NCBI GenBank assembly: GCA_035997045.1
Contig: DASYIY010000100.1
Location: 1 to 18,124 of the forward strand
DNA: 18,124 nt
Origin: VRUE01 sp035997045
GTDB lineage: Bacteria > Actinomycetota > Thermoleophilia > Solirubrobacterales > 70-9
Direction of reading: 5' to 3'
The notes below the pieces were generated by a model, which was not told the origin of the DNA, did not search any database, and was given only the letters and a program-made list of their open reading frames with translations. Positions within the stretch are counted from its first letter, which is position 1, and the number at the start of each line of letters is the position of its first letter. Shown piece by piece: positions 1 to 7,215 of this stretch. The position numbers were made by a program, and so were the translations under genes.

Positions 1-1
1 C

Positions 2-1111
2 TGGGAGAAAGTCGTCAAGGTGCTGGAGGAGGAGTACGACGGCGAGCCGCTCTCGGAGTACTTCGCCGAGATCGAGCCGGAGGCCTTCGCCGCCGCCTCG
101 ATCGGCCAGGTGCACCGGGCCGAGCTGCTCGACGGCCGCGAGGTCGCGGTGAAGATCCAGTACCCGGGGATCGCCGAGGCGCTCGACGCCGACCTCCGCA
201 ACGCCGGCACGATCGTGCGGCTGGCGAAGGCGATCGCCCCCGGCCTCGACGCCAAGGCGATCGCCGAGGAGCTGCGCGAGCGGATCATGGAGGAGCTCGA
301 CTACGAGTACGAGGCCCAGAACCAGCGCTTCTTCGCCCGCGCCTACCGCGACCACCCCTTCATCTACGTGCCGGAAGTGGTCACCCGGCTCTCGCGGCGG
401 CGGATCCTCGTCACCGAGCTGGTCACAGGCATGGACTTCGAGGAGATCAAGGAGCTGCCGCACGAGCAGCGCAGCCGCTTCGGCGAGATCGTCTTCCGCG
501 GCAGCTTCGGCTCGATTTACCACCTGCGCCACTTCAACGCCGATCCCCATCCCGGCAACTACATCTTGATGGAGGACGGCCGCGTCGCCTTCCTCGACTT
601 CGGCATGACCAAGAAGCTCACGCACGAGCAGATCGTGCTCGAGCAACGCGCCGTGGACGCCGCCTTCCGAGAGGACCCCGAGGCGTTCCGCAGCGCCCTG
701 CACGAGCTTGGCTTCATCAAGAACCCGTCGAAGCTCGACGCCGAGAGAGTGTTGGAGCACACGATGGCGGTCGGCGGCTGGTACATGGAAGATCGCGAGA
801 TCGAGATCAGCGCCAAACGGGTGATGAAGATCATCGAGTCGACCAACGATCCCCGTTCGGAGTACTACGACCTGATGCGGCGCGAGTCGATGCCGGCCGA
901 CGAGCTGATGGGACGGCGGATGGAAATCGGCGTCGTCGCCGTGCTCGGCCAGCTGCGGGCGAAGCGCAACTGGCACCGGATCATGCGCGAGTGGATCTAC
1001 GCCGACACGCCCTCGACCGAGCTGGGCGAAGAGGAGTGGGAGTACTTCGAGGGAAGGGGCATGACGCAGACCCCGATCGTCGAGAAGTCGCTGGAAGGAG
1101 AGCAGCTATGA
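2..1111 (+). CDS. ABC1/AarF/UbiB-family atypical protein kinase, 5'-truncated
   Basis: This is the C-terminal part of an ABC1 (AarF/UbiB/ADCK) family protein. The frame is open from base 2 through a GTG at 20, and the conserved N-terminal KxGQ region is missing, so the gene starts before the window. Visible motifs include the Ala-rich nucleotide loop AAASIGQVHRA followed by VAVKIQ (invariant Lys near bases 152-154), an ELDYEYEAQN segment, the catalytic-loop equivalent NADPHPGN near bases 537-561, and the metal-binding FLDFGMT near 589-609. In this family such residues bind ATP, and members support quinone or other isoprenoid-lipid metabolism by an incompletely defined reaction. The substrate here cannot be told from sequence. 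The stop overlaps the start of the next gene (ATGA), implying translational coupling. Family assignment is secure; function is only general. Confidence 0.93.
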   Translation, partial: WEKVVKVLEEEYDGEPLSEYFAEIEPEAFAAASIGQVHRAELLDGREVAVKIQYPGIAEALDADLRNAGTIVRLAKAIAPGLDAKAIAEELRERIMEELDYEYEAQNQRFFARAYRDHPFIYVPEVVTRLSRRRILVTELVTGMDFEEIKELPHEQRSRFGEIVFRGSFGSIYHLRHFNADPHPGNYILMEDGRVAFLDFGMTKKLTHEQIVLEQRAVDAAFREDPEAFRSALHELGFIKNPSKLDAERVLEHTMAVGGWYMEDREIEISAKRVMKIIESTNDPRSEYYDLMRRESMPADELMGRRMEIGVVAVLGQLRAKRNWHRIMREWIYADTPSTELGEEEWEYFEGRGMTQTPIVEKSLEGEQL

Positions 1112-1965
1112 GCAGGATCAAACGCGGTTGGCAGTTGACGAAGAAAAGCTGGGGGGTGCTGCGCGCGAACCCGGCCCTGTTGCGCTTCCCGCTCTACGGC
1201 GGGGCAGCGACGATCGTCTGCGCGATCGTCGTCCTCGGACCTGGCCTCTACCTGATCGAGGACGACCAGACCGTGTTCGGCGGCGCCCTGGCGGTGATCG
1301 GCTTCTACCTGCTCGCCACGATCGGCACCTACTTCAGCGTCGGCCTCGCCGCCGCCGCGGACATGATCTTCCACGGCCAGGAGGCGGGTGTCGCCGACGG
1401 GCTCGCGGTGGCGCGCACGCGCTTCTCCCAGATCGCCGGCTGGGCCGCCGTCTCGACCGCGATCGGGCTGGTGCTCAGCGCGCTCGAGAACCAGGGCGCG
1501 GTGGGCGAGATCGTCGGCCGCCTGCTCGCCGTCGGCTGGTCGCTGATCAGCTTCCTCGCGGTGCCGGTGATCGCGCTCGAGGGGACCGGCCCGGTGCAGA
1601 CGCTGAAGCGCTCGTCGAGCCTCTTCAAATCGCGCTGGGGAGCCCAGGTGACCGGCAACATCGCGATCGGCGGCGCCGTCTTCCTCTTCGGCGTGCTGCC
1701 CTCAGCGCTGCTGATCTTCGCCGGCTTCCTGATCTGGGCCTCGGCCAGCTTTGCCGGCGCCCTGCTGCTGGTGATCGGTGTAATCGGGCTGGCGATCTCG
1801 ATGCTGATCTCCAGCGCGCTCAGCAACATCTTCGGCGTCGCCCTCTACCGCTACGCGCTCGACGGCGAGGAGGTCGGTGGCTTCACCGCCGGTGAGCTCA
1901 ACTCGGCCGTCAGGACAAAAGGCGGCCGCAACGCCCCACCGACGGCAACCCCCGGCACCGTTTGA
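1108..1965 (+). CDS. DUF6159-like integral membrane protein
   Basis: A 285-residue multi-pass membrane protein. The start is the ATG at 1108, which overlaps the previous stop as ATGA and follows a clear Shine-Dalgarno (GGAAGGAG at about 1092-1099). A longer open frame exists upstream but its translation is Arg-rich antisense-like sequence inside the kinase gene. The N-terminus (RIKRGWQLTKKSWGVLR, then a Pro-containing hydrophobic segment) resembles DUF6159 proteins. About five or six hydrophobic segments follow, and a conserved-looking C-terminal motif SNIFGVALYRYA precedes a polar tail. No catalytic residues are recognisable and the function is unknown. It is coupled to the ABC1 kinase, so the two may work together at the membrane; that is an inference from gene order only. 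The DUF name is from memory of the family pattern and is moderately sure. Confidence 0.85.
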   Translation: MSRIKRGWQLTKKSWGVLRANPALLRFPLYGGAATIVCAIVVLGPGLYLIEDDQTVFGGALAVIGFYLLATIGTYFSVGLAAAADMIFHGQEAGVADGLAVARTRFSQIAGWAAVSTAIGLVLSALENQGAVGEIVGRLLAVGWSLISFLAVPVIALEGTGPVQTLKRSSSLFKSRWGAQVTGNIAIGGAVFLFGVLPSALLIFAGFLIWASASFAGALLLVIGVIGLAISMLISSALSNIFGVALYRYALDGEEVGGFTAGELNSAVRTKGGRNAPPTATPGTV

Positions 1966-1975
1966 AGCGACGCAT

Positions 1976-2011
1976 CCGAGATTGACCCACCTCTGGCGTG
2001 GTCAATCTCGG
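1976..2011. terminator. Stem-loop between convergent genes (probable bidirectional terminator)
   Basis: An inverted repeat with arms CCGAGATTGACCCAC (1976-1990) and GTGGTCAATCTCGG (1998-2011) gives a 14-bp stem with one bulged C and a 7-nt loop. It begins 10 nt after the stop of the plus-strand membrane protein gene and lies 9 nt beyond the stop of the minus-strand phosphodiesterase gene. The position suits termination from both sides. Neither side has a strong U-run, so it may be rho-assisted or act as a 3' end stabiliser. Confidence 0.6.
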
Positions 2012-2020
2012 CTGGGCGAT

Positions 2021-2749
2021 TTAAAGTTGGGCGAAGAGGCGGGGGTCGTTGGAGACGAGGCCGTTGACGCCGGCGTCGACGAGGCGCTGCATGCGGGCGA
2101 GGTCGTCGACGGTCCAGGCGATCAGCTCGACCCCGGCGAGCTTGGTGATGCGGGCGAGGCGAGCGCTTACCAGCGGGTGGTAGACCCACATCGACTCGAC
2201 CCCGAACTTGGGCAGCTTTTCGGCGGCGAGGCCCGGAAGGCGATGGCGCATCGCCACCAGCGCCGCCAGCATCGGGCCCTTCGCCCAGCGCTTCGAGGTC
2301 CAGTCCTTGGTCACCTTGGGATAGGTCCAGCCGCGGCGCAGCTGCGGCTCCAGCTCGAGGATGCGGCCGAGCGAGTAGAGCTCCATGGTCGAGACCATCG
2401 CCCGGCTGACCAGGTCGCGCTCGCGCAGGGCCGCGACGATCTCCTCCTCGCGCCCGGGCAGCTTGATGTCGATATCGATCTCGACCCGGTCGAGCGGCGG
2501 CGCGAGAAAGGCATCGAGCGCCTGGCCCAAGGTCAGCGGCGTGCGCCCTTCGGCGTCGTGCCAGTCGTGCGCAACCACAAGCTCGGCCCGCTGCTCCAGT
2601 GGCAAGTGGGAATCGCGCAGCCAGAGCACGTCAAGCTCGATCGTGTCGACGCCGTGCCCGGCGGCGGCGAGGAAGCTCTCGACCGTGTTGCCGGGAGCGA
2701 TCAGGTCGGCGCCCTTGTGGCCGACCAGCCGCAGGCCCTCGGGCGGCAC
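2021..2749 (-). CDS. Glycerophosphodiester phosphodiesterase family protein (GDPD)
   Basis: A 242-residue GDPD-fold TIM barrel enzyme, expected to cleave glycerophosphodiesters (deacylated phospholipid head groups) to glycerol-3-phosphate and an alcohol. The start is a GTG at 2749 that shares its G with the prs stop (TAGTG). An upstream extension of the frame is antisense-like and lies inside prs. Motifs, in order: LVGHKGA where most members have HRG, PGNTVESF where most have PENT, the metal-binding pair IELDV, AHDWHD with the general-acid-type His, DIDIKLP at the usual E-x-K strand, and a typical C-terminus with AWTVDD and NGLVSNDP. It has no signal peptide, so it is probably cytoplasmic. 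It is the last gene of the glmU-prs operon and ends just before a stem-loop. The substitutions in HRG and PENT are unusual but conservative enough to keep the family call. Confidence 0.9.
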   Translation of the reverse strand: MPPEGLRLVGHKGADLIAPGNTVESFLAAAGHGVDTIELDVLWLRDSHLPLEQRAELVVAHDWHDAEGRTPLTLGQALDAFLAPPLDRVEIDIDIKLPGREEEIVAALRERDLVSRAMVSTMELYSLGRILELEPQLRRGWTYPKVTKDWTSKRWAKGPMLAALVAMRHRLPGLAAEKLPKFGVESMWVYHPLVSARLARITKLAGVELIAWTVDDLARMQRLVDAGVNGLVSNDPRLFAQL

Positions 2750-3786
2750 TAGAAGAGCTGGTTCTCGCCGGCGAAAATCTCGGAGACCGAGTCGTCGGTG
2801 AAGATGCGGCGGATCGAGTCGGCGAAGGTGCCGGCGGTCGAGAGCACGGTGATGTTGTCCGGAGCGCCGGGGCGCAGCGGGATCGTGTCGCTGACGACGA
2901 TCTGCTCGATCCCGGACTTCTCGTAGGCGAGCCGCTCGTAGGCGGGGCCGGAGAAGACGCCGTGGGTCGCGCAGGCGATCACCCGGGCCGCGCCCTCGTC
3001 GAGCACGGTCTGGGCGGCGGCGCAGAGGGTGCCCGCGGTGTCGATCATGTCGTCGACCAGGACCGCGGTCTTGCCCTTGACGTCGCCGACCACGTAGCCG
3101 ATCTCGGCCACCTGCTGGGCGGGGCGCTCCTTCTCCATCACCGCCCAGTGGGTACCGATGCGGCGGGCGAAGTTGCGTGCGGTCTTGACCCGGCCGGCGT
3201 CGGGGGAGACGATCACCAGGTCCTCGGCGCGGTGCTGGTCGGCGAACCACTGGGTCAGCATCGGCATCGCCGTCATGTGGTCGACCGGGACGTGGAAGAA
3301 GCCCTGTACCTGGCCCGCGTGCAGGTCCATGGTGAGGACGCGGTCGACGCCGACGCCCTCCAGGCACTTGGCGACGATGCGGGCTGAGATCGGCTCGCGC
3401 GGCGCCGACTTCTTGTCCTGACGGGCGTAGCCGTACCAGGGCATCACGGCGATGATCCGGTGGGCGGAGGCGCCCTGAGCCGCGTCGATCATCGTCAGCA
3501 GCTCGATCAGCGAGTCGTTCGGCGTCATATCGGAGTGTTCGTTGGCGCAGGTCGACTGGACGATGAAGACGTCGGCGCCGCGGATCGACTCCTCGTAGCG
3601 GCAGTAGACCTCGCCGTTGGCAAAGGTCTTCAACGTCACCTGGCCGAGGTCGACGTCGAGCTTGCCGGCGACCTTGGCGGCGAGCTCCATCGAGCTGCGG
3701 CCACCAAAGACCATCATCCGCTTCGAGTAATCGTGGGTGATGGCGGTCGCCGCCACCGTCTCTGGTCGCTCCTCGATCGTGCTCAC
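2749..3786 (-). CDS. prs: Ribose-phosphate pyrophosphokinase
   Basis: This 345-residue class I PRPP synthetase transfers pyrophosphate from ATP to ribose-5-phosphate, supplying PRPP for nucleotide, His and Trp synthesis in the cytosol. It carries FANGEVYCRYEESIRGADVF, the MPWYGYARQDKK and PREPI segments, the metal-binding MDLHAGQVQGFF region, the VSPDAGRVKTAR flexible-loop region and the PRPP loop VLVDDMIDTAGTL. It is about 25 residues longer than the common length because of a polar N-terminal extension before the conserved MMVFGGRSS. The start is GTG at 3786, overlapping the glmU stop as GTGA and preceded by a good Shine-Dalgarno (AGGAG, about 5 nt away). The glmU-prs pairing is common in bacteria and links amino-sugar nucleotide and PRPP supply. 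The call is secure. Confidence 0.97.
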   Translation of the reverse strand: MSTIEERPETVAATAITHDYSKRMMVFGGRSSMELAAKVAGKLDVDLGQVTLKTFANGEVYCRYEESIRGADVFIVQSTCANEHSDMTPNDSLIELLTMIDAAQGASAHRIIAVMPWYGYARQDKKSAPREPISARIVAKCLEGVGVDRVLTMDLHAGQVQGFFHVPVDHMTAMPMLTQWFADQHRAEDLVIVSPDAGRVKTARNFARRIGTHWAVMEKERPAQQVAEIGYVVGDVKGKTAVLVDDMIDTAGTLCAAAQTVLDEGAARVIACATHGVFSGPAYERLAYEKSGIEQIVVSDTIPLRPGAPDNITVLSTAGTFADSIRRIFTDDSVSEIFAGENQLF

Positions 3787-5174
3787 GGGGTCTCCTCTTG
3801 CATCTTCGCTGCCTTGCGGGCGGCGTAGCCCTCGATGTTCCGTTGCTCGTTCTGACTCACCGCGAGCGCGCCCTCGGGCACGTCGCTCTTGATCACTGCA
3901 CCGGCGCCAGTGTAGGCGCCGTCGCCGACTTCTACCGGTGCGATCAGCATCGTGTCAACGCCAATCCGCACCTTCTCGCCGATCGTAGTCCGGTTCTTGC
4001 GGAAACCGTCGTAGTTGGCGGTGATCGTGCCGGCGCCGAGATTGCTACCGGCGCCGACCTCGGCATCGCCGATATAGGCGAGGTGCGGGACCTTTGCCCC
4101 CTCCCCGATGCGCGAGTTCTTGATCTCGACGAAGGTGCCCGCCTTGGCGCCCGGCTCGAGCAGCGCGCCAGGGCGCAGGTAGGCGAAGGGACCGACCAGA
4201 GCGCCGTCGCGGACGTCGCATTCGACCAGGTAAGAGTGGGGCACGGAGACGTTCTCGCCGAGCCTGCTGTCGGTCAGCGTGCTCATCGGGCCGACCGTCG
4301 AGCCGGCGCCCACCACGGTCAGGCCGCGGAGGCTGGTGCCGGGCTCGAGCCGCACGTCGGCGGCGAGCTCGACCTCGGCGTCGACCCAGGTCGAGCCGGG
4401 ATCGACGACGGTGACGCCAGTCAGCATGTGGGCCGCGAGGATGCGGCGGCGCGCCTCGGCCTCGACCGCGGCGAGGTCGGCGCGGTTGTTGACTCCCATC
4501 GTCACCGCGAGGTCGTCGGCGAGGTAGGCGCCGACCGAGTGGCCGGCCTCGCGCAGCGCCGGAAGGACGTCGGGCAGGTAGTACTCGCCCTGGGCGTTGT
4601 CGTTGGAGAGGGCCGCGAGGGCCGCGGCGAGAGGAGGCCCCTGGAAGACGTAGGTGCCGGCGTTGATCTCGCGGATCGCCAGCTGCTCGGGCGTGGCGTC
4701 GCCGGCGGTCTTGGCCTCGACCACGCGCTCGACCTCGCCCGAATCGGTGCGGACAACGCGACCGTAGGAGCCCGGGTGGTCGAGCTCGATCGTCAGCATC
4801 GTCGCCGCCGCGCCGGAGGATGCGTGGGACTCGAGCAGCCCGGAGATCGTCTCGGCCGAGAGCAACGGGACGTCGCCGGAGAGCACGAGCACCGTCTCGG
4901 CTTCCTCGATCAGCGGCAGAGCGGCGCGAATCGCCCCACCGGTGCCGTCGGGCTGCGGCTGGGTGACGATCTGGACCTTGTCGGGCAGGCCGGGAACGAT
5001 GTTCTGGTTGGGCGAGACGATCGCCACGACGCGTCCGGCCCCCGCCTCACGGGCGGCGATTATCGGCCAGGCGACCATCGCCCGTCCGCAAACGGGATGC
5101 AGCATCTTCGGCAACGACGAGCGCATTCGGGTGCCCTCGCCCGCGGCCATAACGAGCACCAAGGGAGACTCCAC
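3783..5174 (-). CDS. glmU: Bifunctional UDP-GlcNAc pyrophosphorylase / GlcN-1-P acetyltransferase
   Basis: A 463-residue GlmU, which acetylates glucosamine-1-phosphate and then uridylates it to give UDP-GlcNAc for peptidoglycan. The N-terminal uridylyltransferase domain (about residues 1-235) shows AAGEGTRMRSSLPKMLHP, LSGDVPLL with the metal Asp at about 101, and GVNNRADL with the second metal ligand. The C-terminal left-handed beta-helix shows repeated hexapeptides, the acetyltransferase His at about 364 in KVPHLAYIGDAEVG, and AGTITANYDG. The nucleotide-site segment reads QPDGTGGA instead of the more usual GTAHA. The start is GTG at 5174. There is no Shine-Dalgarno, but a TACGAT box ends 6 nt upstream, so an internal leaderless promoter is plausible. 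It overlaps prs by four bases (GTGA). Confidence 0.97.
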   Translation of the reverse strand: MESPLVLVMAAGEGTRMRSSLPKMLHPVCGRAMVAWPIIAAREAGAGRVVAIVSPNQNIVPGLPDKVQIVTQPQPDGTGGAIRAALPLIEEAETVLVLSGDVPLLSAETISGLLESHASSGAAATMLTIELDHPGSYGRVVRTDSGEVERVVEAKTAGDATPEQLAIREINAGTYVFQGPPLAAALAALSNDNAQGEYYLPDVLPALREAGHSVGAYLADDLAVTMGVNNRADLAAVEAEARRRILAAHMLTGVTVVDPGSTWVDAEVELAADVRLEPGTSLRGLTVVGAGSTVGPMSTLTDSRLGENVSVPHSYLVECDVRDGALVGPFAYLRPGALLEPGAKAGTFVEIKNSRIGEGAKVPHLAYIGDAEVGAGSNLGAGTITANYDGFRKNRTTIGEKVRIGVDTMLIAPVEVGDGAYTGAGAVIKSDVPEGALAVSQNEQRNIEGYAARKAAKMQEETP

Positions 5175-5180
5175 AGGCAG

Positions 5181-5186
5181 ATCGTA
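5181..5186 (-). promoter_or_regulatory. Putative -10 box (TACGAT) for leaderless glmU
   Basis: TACGAT fits the actinobacterial TANNNT -10 pattern and ends exactly 6 nt before the glmU GTG, in the 40-nt gap after the HdeD-like gene. No ribosome binding site is present. This spacing would put the transcript start at or next to the start codon. No clear -35 element is visible. Confidence 0.4.
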
Positions 5187-5214
5187 GTGGTGGCGCGCGG
5201 GTCCCGTAGCCGCG

Positions 5215-5784
5215 CTAGGCGCGCGAAAGGTCTCGCCCGACCAGCGCCACGCTGGTCAGGGTCCAGCCGGCGAAGATCAGGTCTATGCCTACCAGGAGGC
5301 CGATCGCCCAGTCTGCGGAGCTGGGGAACTTGGCGAGGACGAGGATGCCGATGAGGAGGCCGGCGACGCCGCTGAGGCCGACCAGCCCGGCGCCCTGCTG
5401 GCCGCGGCCGGCAAAGGCGACGGCGATCCGGGTCAGGCCCATGAAGAGGAAGTAGATGCCGAGGATCAGGGTCAGCGTCAGGGTGCCGTTATGCGGTTCG
5501 ACGATCAGCCAGAGGCCGACGACCACGGTCAGCAGCGCCCAGATCAGGCGCAGGACAACGGACCCGATCGAGTGGGCCATGAACGCCCCGGCGATCAGGA
5601 AGGCACCGGCGATGACGAGGATCCAGCCGATGAAGATCGCCGTCCCGACCGCGGCCACCTCGGGCACGACGATCGCCACGCAGCCGATGAAGATCGCGAT
5701 GACCCCGACGGCCATCAGCGCCTTCCACGACCGCCGCAACCCCTCGCGAACCTCCGGATCCATCTGCACCGCATTCATCTCCAT
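5215..5784 (-). CDS. HdeD-family (DUF308) membrane protein
   Basis: A 189-residue protein with six hydrophobic segments arranged as the tandem two-helix repeats of the HdeD/DUF308 family. Short glycine-containing turns follow each helix (for example AIFIGWILVIAGAFLIAGAF and LLVGIDLIFAGWTL). Only a short polar N-terminus (about 20 residues) and a short C-terminal tail lie outside the membrane. E. coli HdeD is linked to acid resistance, but the role of actinobacterial members is unknown. The start is ATG at 5784. It has no Shine-Dalgarno, but TAGGGT ends 6 nt upstream, supporting a leaderless start there rather than at ATGs 6 or 21 nt downstream. It is first in the glmU-prs-GDPD run, 40 nt before glmU. 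Confidence 0.9.
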   Translation of the reverse strand: MEMNAVQMDPEVREGLRRSWKALMAVGVIAIFIGCVAIVVPEVAAVGTAIFIGWILVIAGAFLIAGAFMAHSIGSVVLRLIWALLTVVVGLWLIVEPHNGTLTLTLILGIYFLFMGLTRIAVAFAGRGQQGAGLVGLSGVAGLLIGILVLAKFPSSADWAIGLLVGIDLIFAGWTLTSVALVGRDLSRA

Positions 5785-5790
5785 GGGCGA

Positions 5791-5796
5791 ACCCTA
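5791..5796 (-). promoter_or_regulatory. Putative -10 box (TAGGGT) for the HdeD-glmU-prs-GDPD run
   Basis: TAGGGT matches TANNNT and is followed by six bases and then the ATG of the HdeD-like gene, with no ribosome binding site. The same layout recurs at glmU, tatD, metG and the lactate monooxygenase gene. The -35 region is not obvious. Confidence 0.4.
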
Positions 5797-5836
5797 AGCG
5801 CCCCCACGGACACGATCAACCTAGGCGGCGTGGCGC

Positions 5837-5842
5837 TAGTCT
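5837..5842 (+). promoter_or_regulatory. Putative -10 box (TAGTCT) for tRNA-Gln
   Basis: TAGTCT matches TANNNT and ends 10 nt before the mature 5' end of the tRNA, as expected for a short-leader tRNA transcript. The 68-nt gap between the divergent HdeD-like gene and the tRNA would then hold both promoters. No convincing -35 hexamer is seen. Confidence 0.35.
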
Positions 5843-5852
5843 CGGAGTTCAT

Positions 5853-5925
5853 TCCGGGGTGGTGTAACTGGCCAGCACGTCAGGTCTTGGCCCTGAAAGA
5901 GAGGGTTCGAATCCTTCCCCCGGAA
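5853..5925 (+). tRNA. tRNA-Gln (anticodon TTG)
   Basis: Folded by eye, the cloverleaf has a 7-bp acceptor stem (TCCGGGG with CCCCGGA, 5918-5924), a D-arm GTG/CAC with GG in its loop, an anticodon stem TCAGG/CCTGA (5880-5884 and 5892-5896), and a T-arm GAGGG/CCTTC (one G-U) around loop TTCGAAT. The discriminator base is A5925 and CCA is not encoded. The anticodon loop TCTTGGC centres TTG at 5887-5889, which reads CAA and CAG. The first acceptor pair is U1-A72, as is typical for bacterial tRNA-Gln. Position 33 is C (base 5886) instead of the nearly invariant U. It lies convergent to the regulator gene, whose stop is 11 nt past the tRNA end. Confidence 0.92.
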
Positions 5926-5935
5926 CTTTCGGGGC

Positions 5936-7144
5936 CTACTCGTCTGAGGACCGGGGCACTTGGCCGGCTTCGGAGCCGGGCTCCATTGCCGGGCCCTTCG
6001 GCGAGGCGATGCCGAGGACGCGCATCGTTTTGAGACCGAGGCCGAGCTTCTCGCGGCCCTCGGTGGCGGAGACGTCGTGGCCGCAGAGCTCTTTGACGCG
6101 CTCGAGGCGGTAGCGGATCGTGTGGCGATGGGTGAAGAGCTGTTTGGCGGTGGCGGCGACGTTGCCGTCGTTGTCGAGGTAGGCCTCGACCGTCATCACC
6201 AGCTCGGTCTCGTACTGCTCGTCGTAGGCGGAGAGGGGCGCGATCGTCTCGGCGTAAAAGCGTTCGAGCTCACGCGGGTCCTCGCTCATCGCCGGCAGCA
6301 GCAGGCGATAGGAGCCGGTGTCCTCGAAGGCGAGCAGCGGCCGCCCCTCGGCCTCGCCGACGTTGACCGCCAGCCGCGCCTCGTTGCCGGCGCGGTAGAG
6401 GTCGACCGGGTCGGCCGCGTGGCGGCTGCGGCCGATCGTCAGGTGGAAGCCAGAGAGGCTGTCGCCGAGCTCGCGCGCCAGGCCGGCGGCGGCGCGCTCG
6501 AGCCGCGCGTCGTCCTCGGCTGGGACGATCACGGCGATCTCGGACGCCTCCTCCCCTCCCGCGCTGGCCAGCGAGCCGGGTGCCATCGAGCGCAGCGCCC
6601 GCTGCGTCAGCGTCATCACCCGCGCCCGCCACTCGCCGCTCTGCGCCGCGCGCGGCGCGGCATGGAGGATCAGCACGCCGGCGCCCGGCTCGAGCGCGGC
6701 GCCGAGCTCGGCGCCGCGGGCGAGGATGTCGCCGCGGTCGGTCACCTCGCGGGCGAGAACGGCGACGACGAAAGCTCCCGCCACCTCCTCGCTCTCCCAC
6801 TCCGGCGAGCGCGATCGCTCCAGCTCCAGCGCCAGCAGCGTCGTCACCATGCGGGCGATCGTCGGCTCGGGCGGAGTGGCGCTGCGGTAGCGCAGCTCGC
6901 CCACGGCGCTGTCGGCAACCCGCAGCGCGACCCGCGTCACCTCCTCCCCCCCAGCGAGCAGCTTCTTCTCCTGGTCGGGCGAGGCTCCCGCCACCGCCAG
7001 CACGGCGCTGGAGCGGTCGATCAGGGCGACGCTGGCTCCCAGCACTTTCGCCGCGGCGCGGGCGACGGCGGGCAGCCCGGCGCCGGACTCGACCGCGTCC
7101 GAGAGCGCATCGAGGGTCCCGCCTTCTTTAGAAGTCACCGTCAT
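5936..7144 (-). CDS. PucR/CdaR-type transcriptional regulator with C-terminal HTH
   Basis: A regulator of about 402 residues. The last third carries the PucR-type helix-turn-helix: ETELVMTVEAYLDNDGN, then VAATAKQLFTHRHTIRYRLERV. This is the signature of CdaR/PucR family DNA-binding proteins. The N-terminal part (about residues 10-110) looks like a small GAF-type sensory domain. The middle resembles the degenerate GGDEF-like domain found in CdaR relatives (ending near LLLPAMSEDP). The ligand and target genes are unknown. An upstream GTG at 7183 would add 13 residues, but that stretch uses codons atypical for this genome (TCT, ATA, CAT). I prefer the ATG at 7144, which sits 7 nt after a GATAAT box. 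ATG 7153 and GTG 7138 are other options. The stop lies 11 nt from the convergent tRNA. Confidence 0.88.
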   Translation of the reverse strand: MTVTSKEGGTLDALSDAVESGAGLPAVARAAAKVLGASVALIDRSSAVLAVAGASPDQEKKLLAGGEEVTRVALRVADSAVGELRYRSATPPEPTIARMVTTLLALELERSRSPEWESEEVAGAFVVAVLAREVTDRGDILARGAELGAALEPGAGVLILHAAPRAAQSGEWRARVMTLTQRALRSMAPGSLASAGGEEASEIAVIVPAEDDARLERAAAGLARELGDSLSGFHLTIGRSRHAADPVDLYRAGNEARLAVNVGEAEGRPLLAFEDTGSYRLLLPAMSEDPRELERFYAETIAPLSAYDEQYETELVMTVEAYLDNDGNVAATAKQLFTHRHTIRYRLERVKELCGHDVSATEGREKLGLGLKTMRVLGIASPKGPAMEPGSEAGQVPRSSDE

Positions 7145-7151
7145 CCCCGCC

Positions 7152-7190
7152 ATTATCAGCAGAGAATGGCAGTAGAAAGCCACGATTATC
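7152..7190 (-). promoter_or_regulatory. Tandem GATAAT -10-like boxes upstream of the regulator gene
   Basis: On the minus strand, GATAAT occurs at 7190-7185 and again at 7157-7152. The second ends 7 nt before the ATG at 7144 and would give a leaderless transcript. The first would give a leader of about 30 nt. The stretch is AT-richer than the surroundings, which supports promoter function and separates this gene from the tatD-rsmA-ispE run upstream. Confidence 0.4.
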
Positions 7191-7215
7191 TTTGACTAAT
7201 GACCCCTTTGGCCAG

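Noticed and set aside
2750..3367. 206-codon N-terminal extension of the GDPD frame.
   Set aside because: It lies fully inside prs and is Arg/Pro-rich out-of-frame translation. GTG 2749 overlapping the prs stop is the natural start.
3798..5354. Long plus-strand open frame of 518 codons opposite glmU, and similar long frames opposite other genes (for example 5960-7195 and 7430-8989).
   Set aside because: These are the usual antisense frames in GC-rich DNA, with repetitive charged composition and no domain features, while the opposite strand encodes clear conserved proteins.
5885..5891. Reading the tRNA as Lys(CTT) by shifting the anticodon loop one base so that position 33 is T.
   Set aside because: The shifted anticodon stem has mismatches, while the TTG register gives five perfect pairs.
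7145..7183. GTG 7183 as the start of the PucR-type regulator.
   Set aside because: The 13 added residues use atypical codons and overlap promoter-like GATAAT boxes. ATG 7144 fits the spacing seen at other starts. It is not fully excluded.
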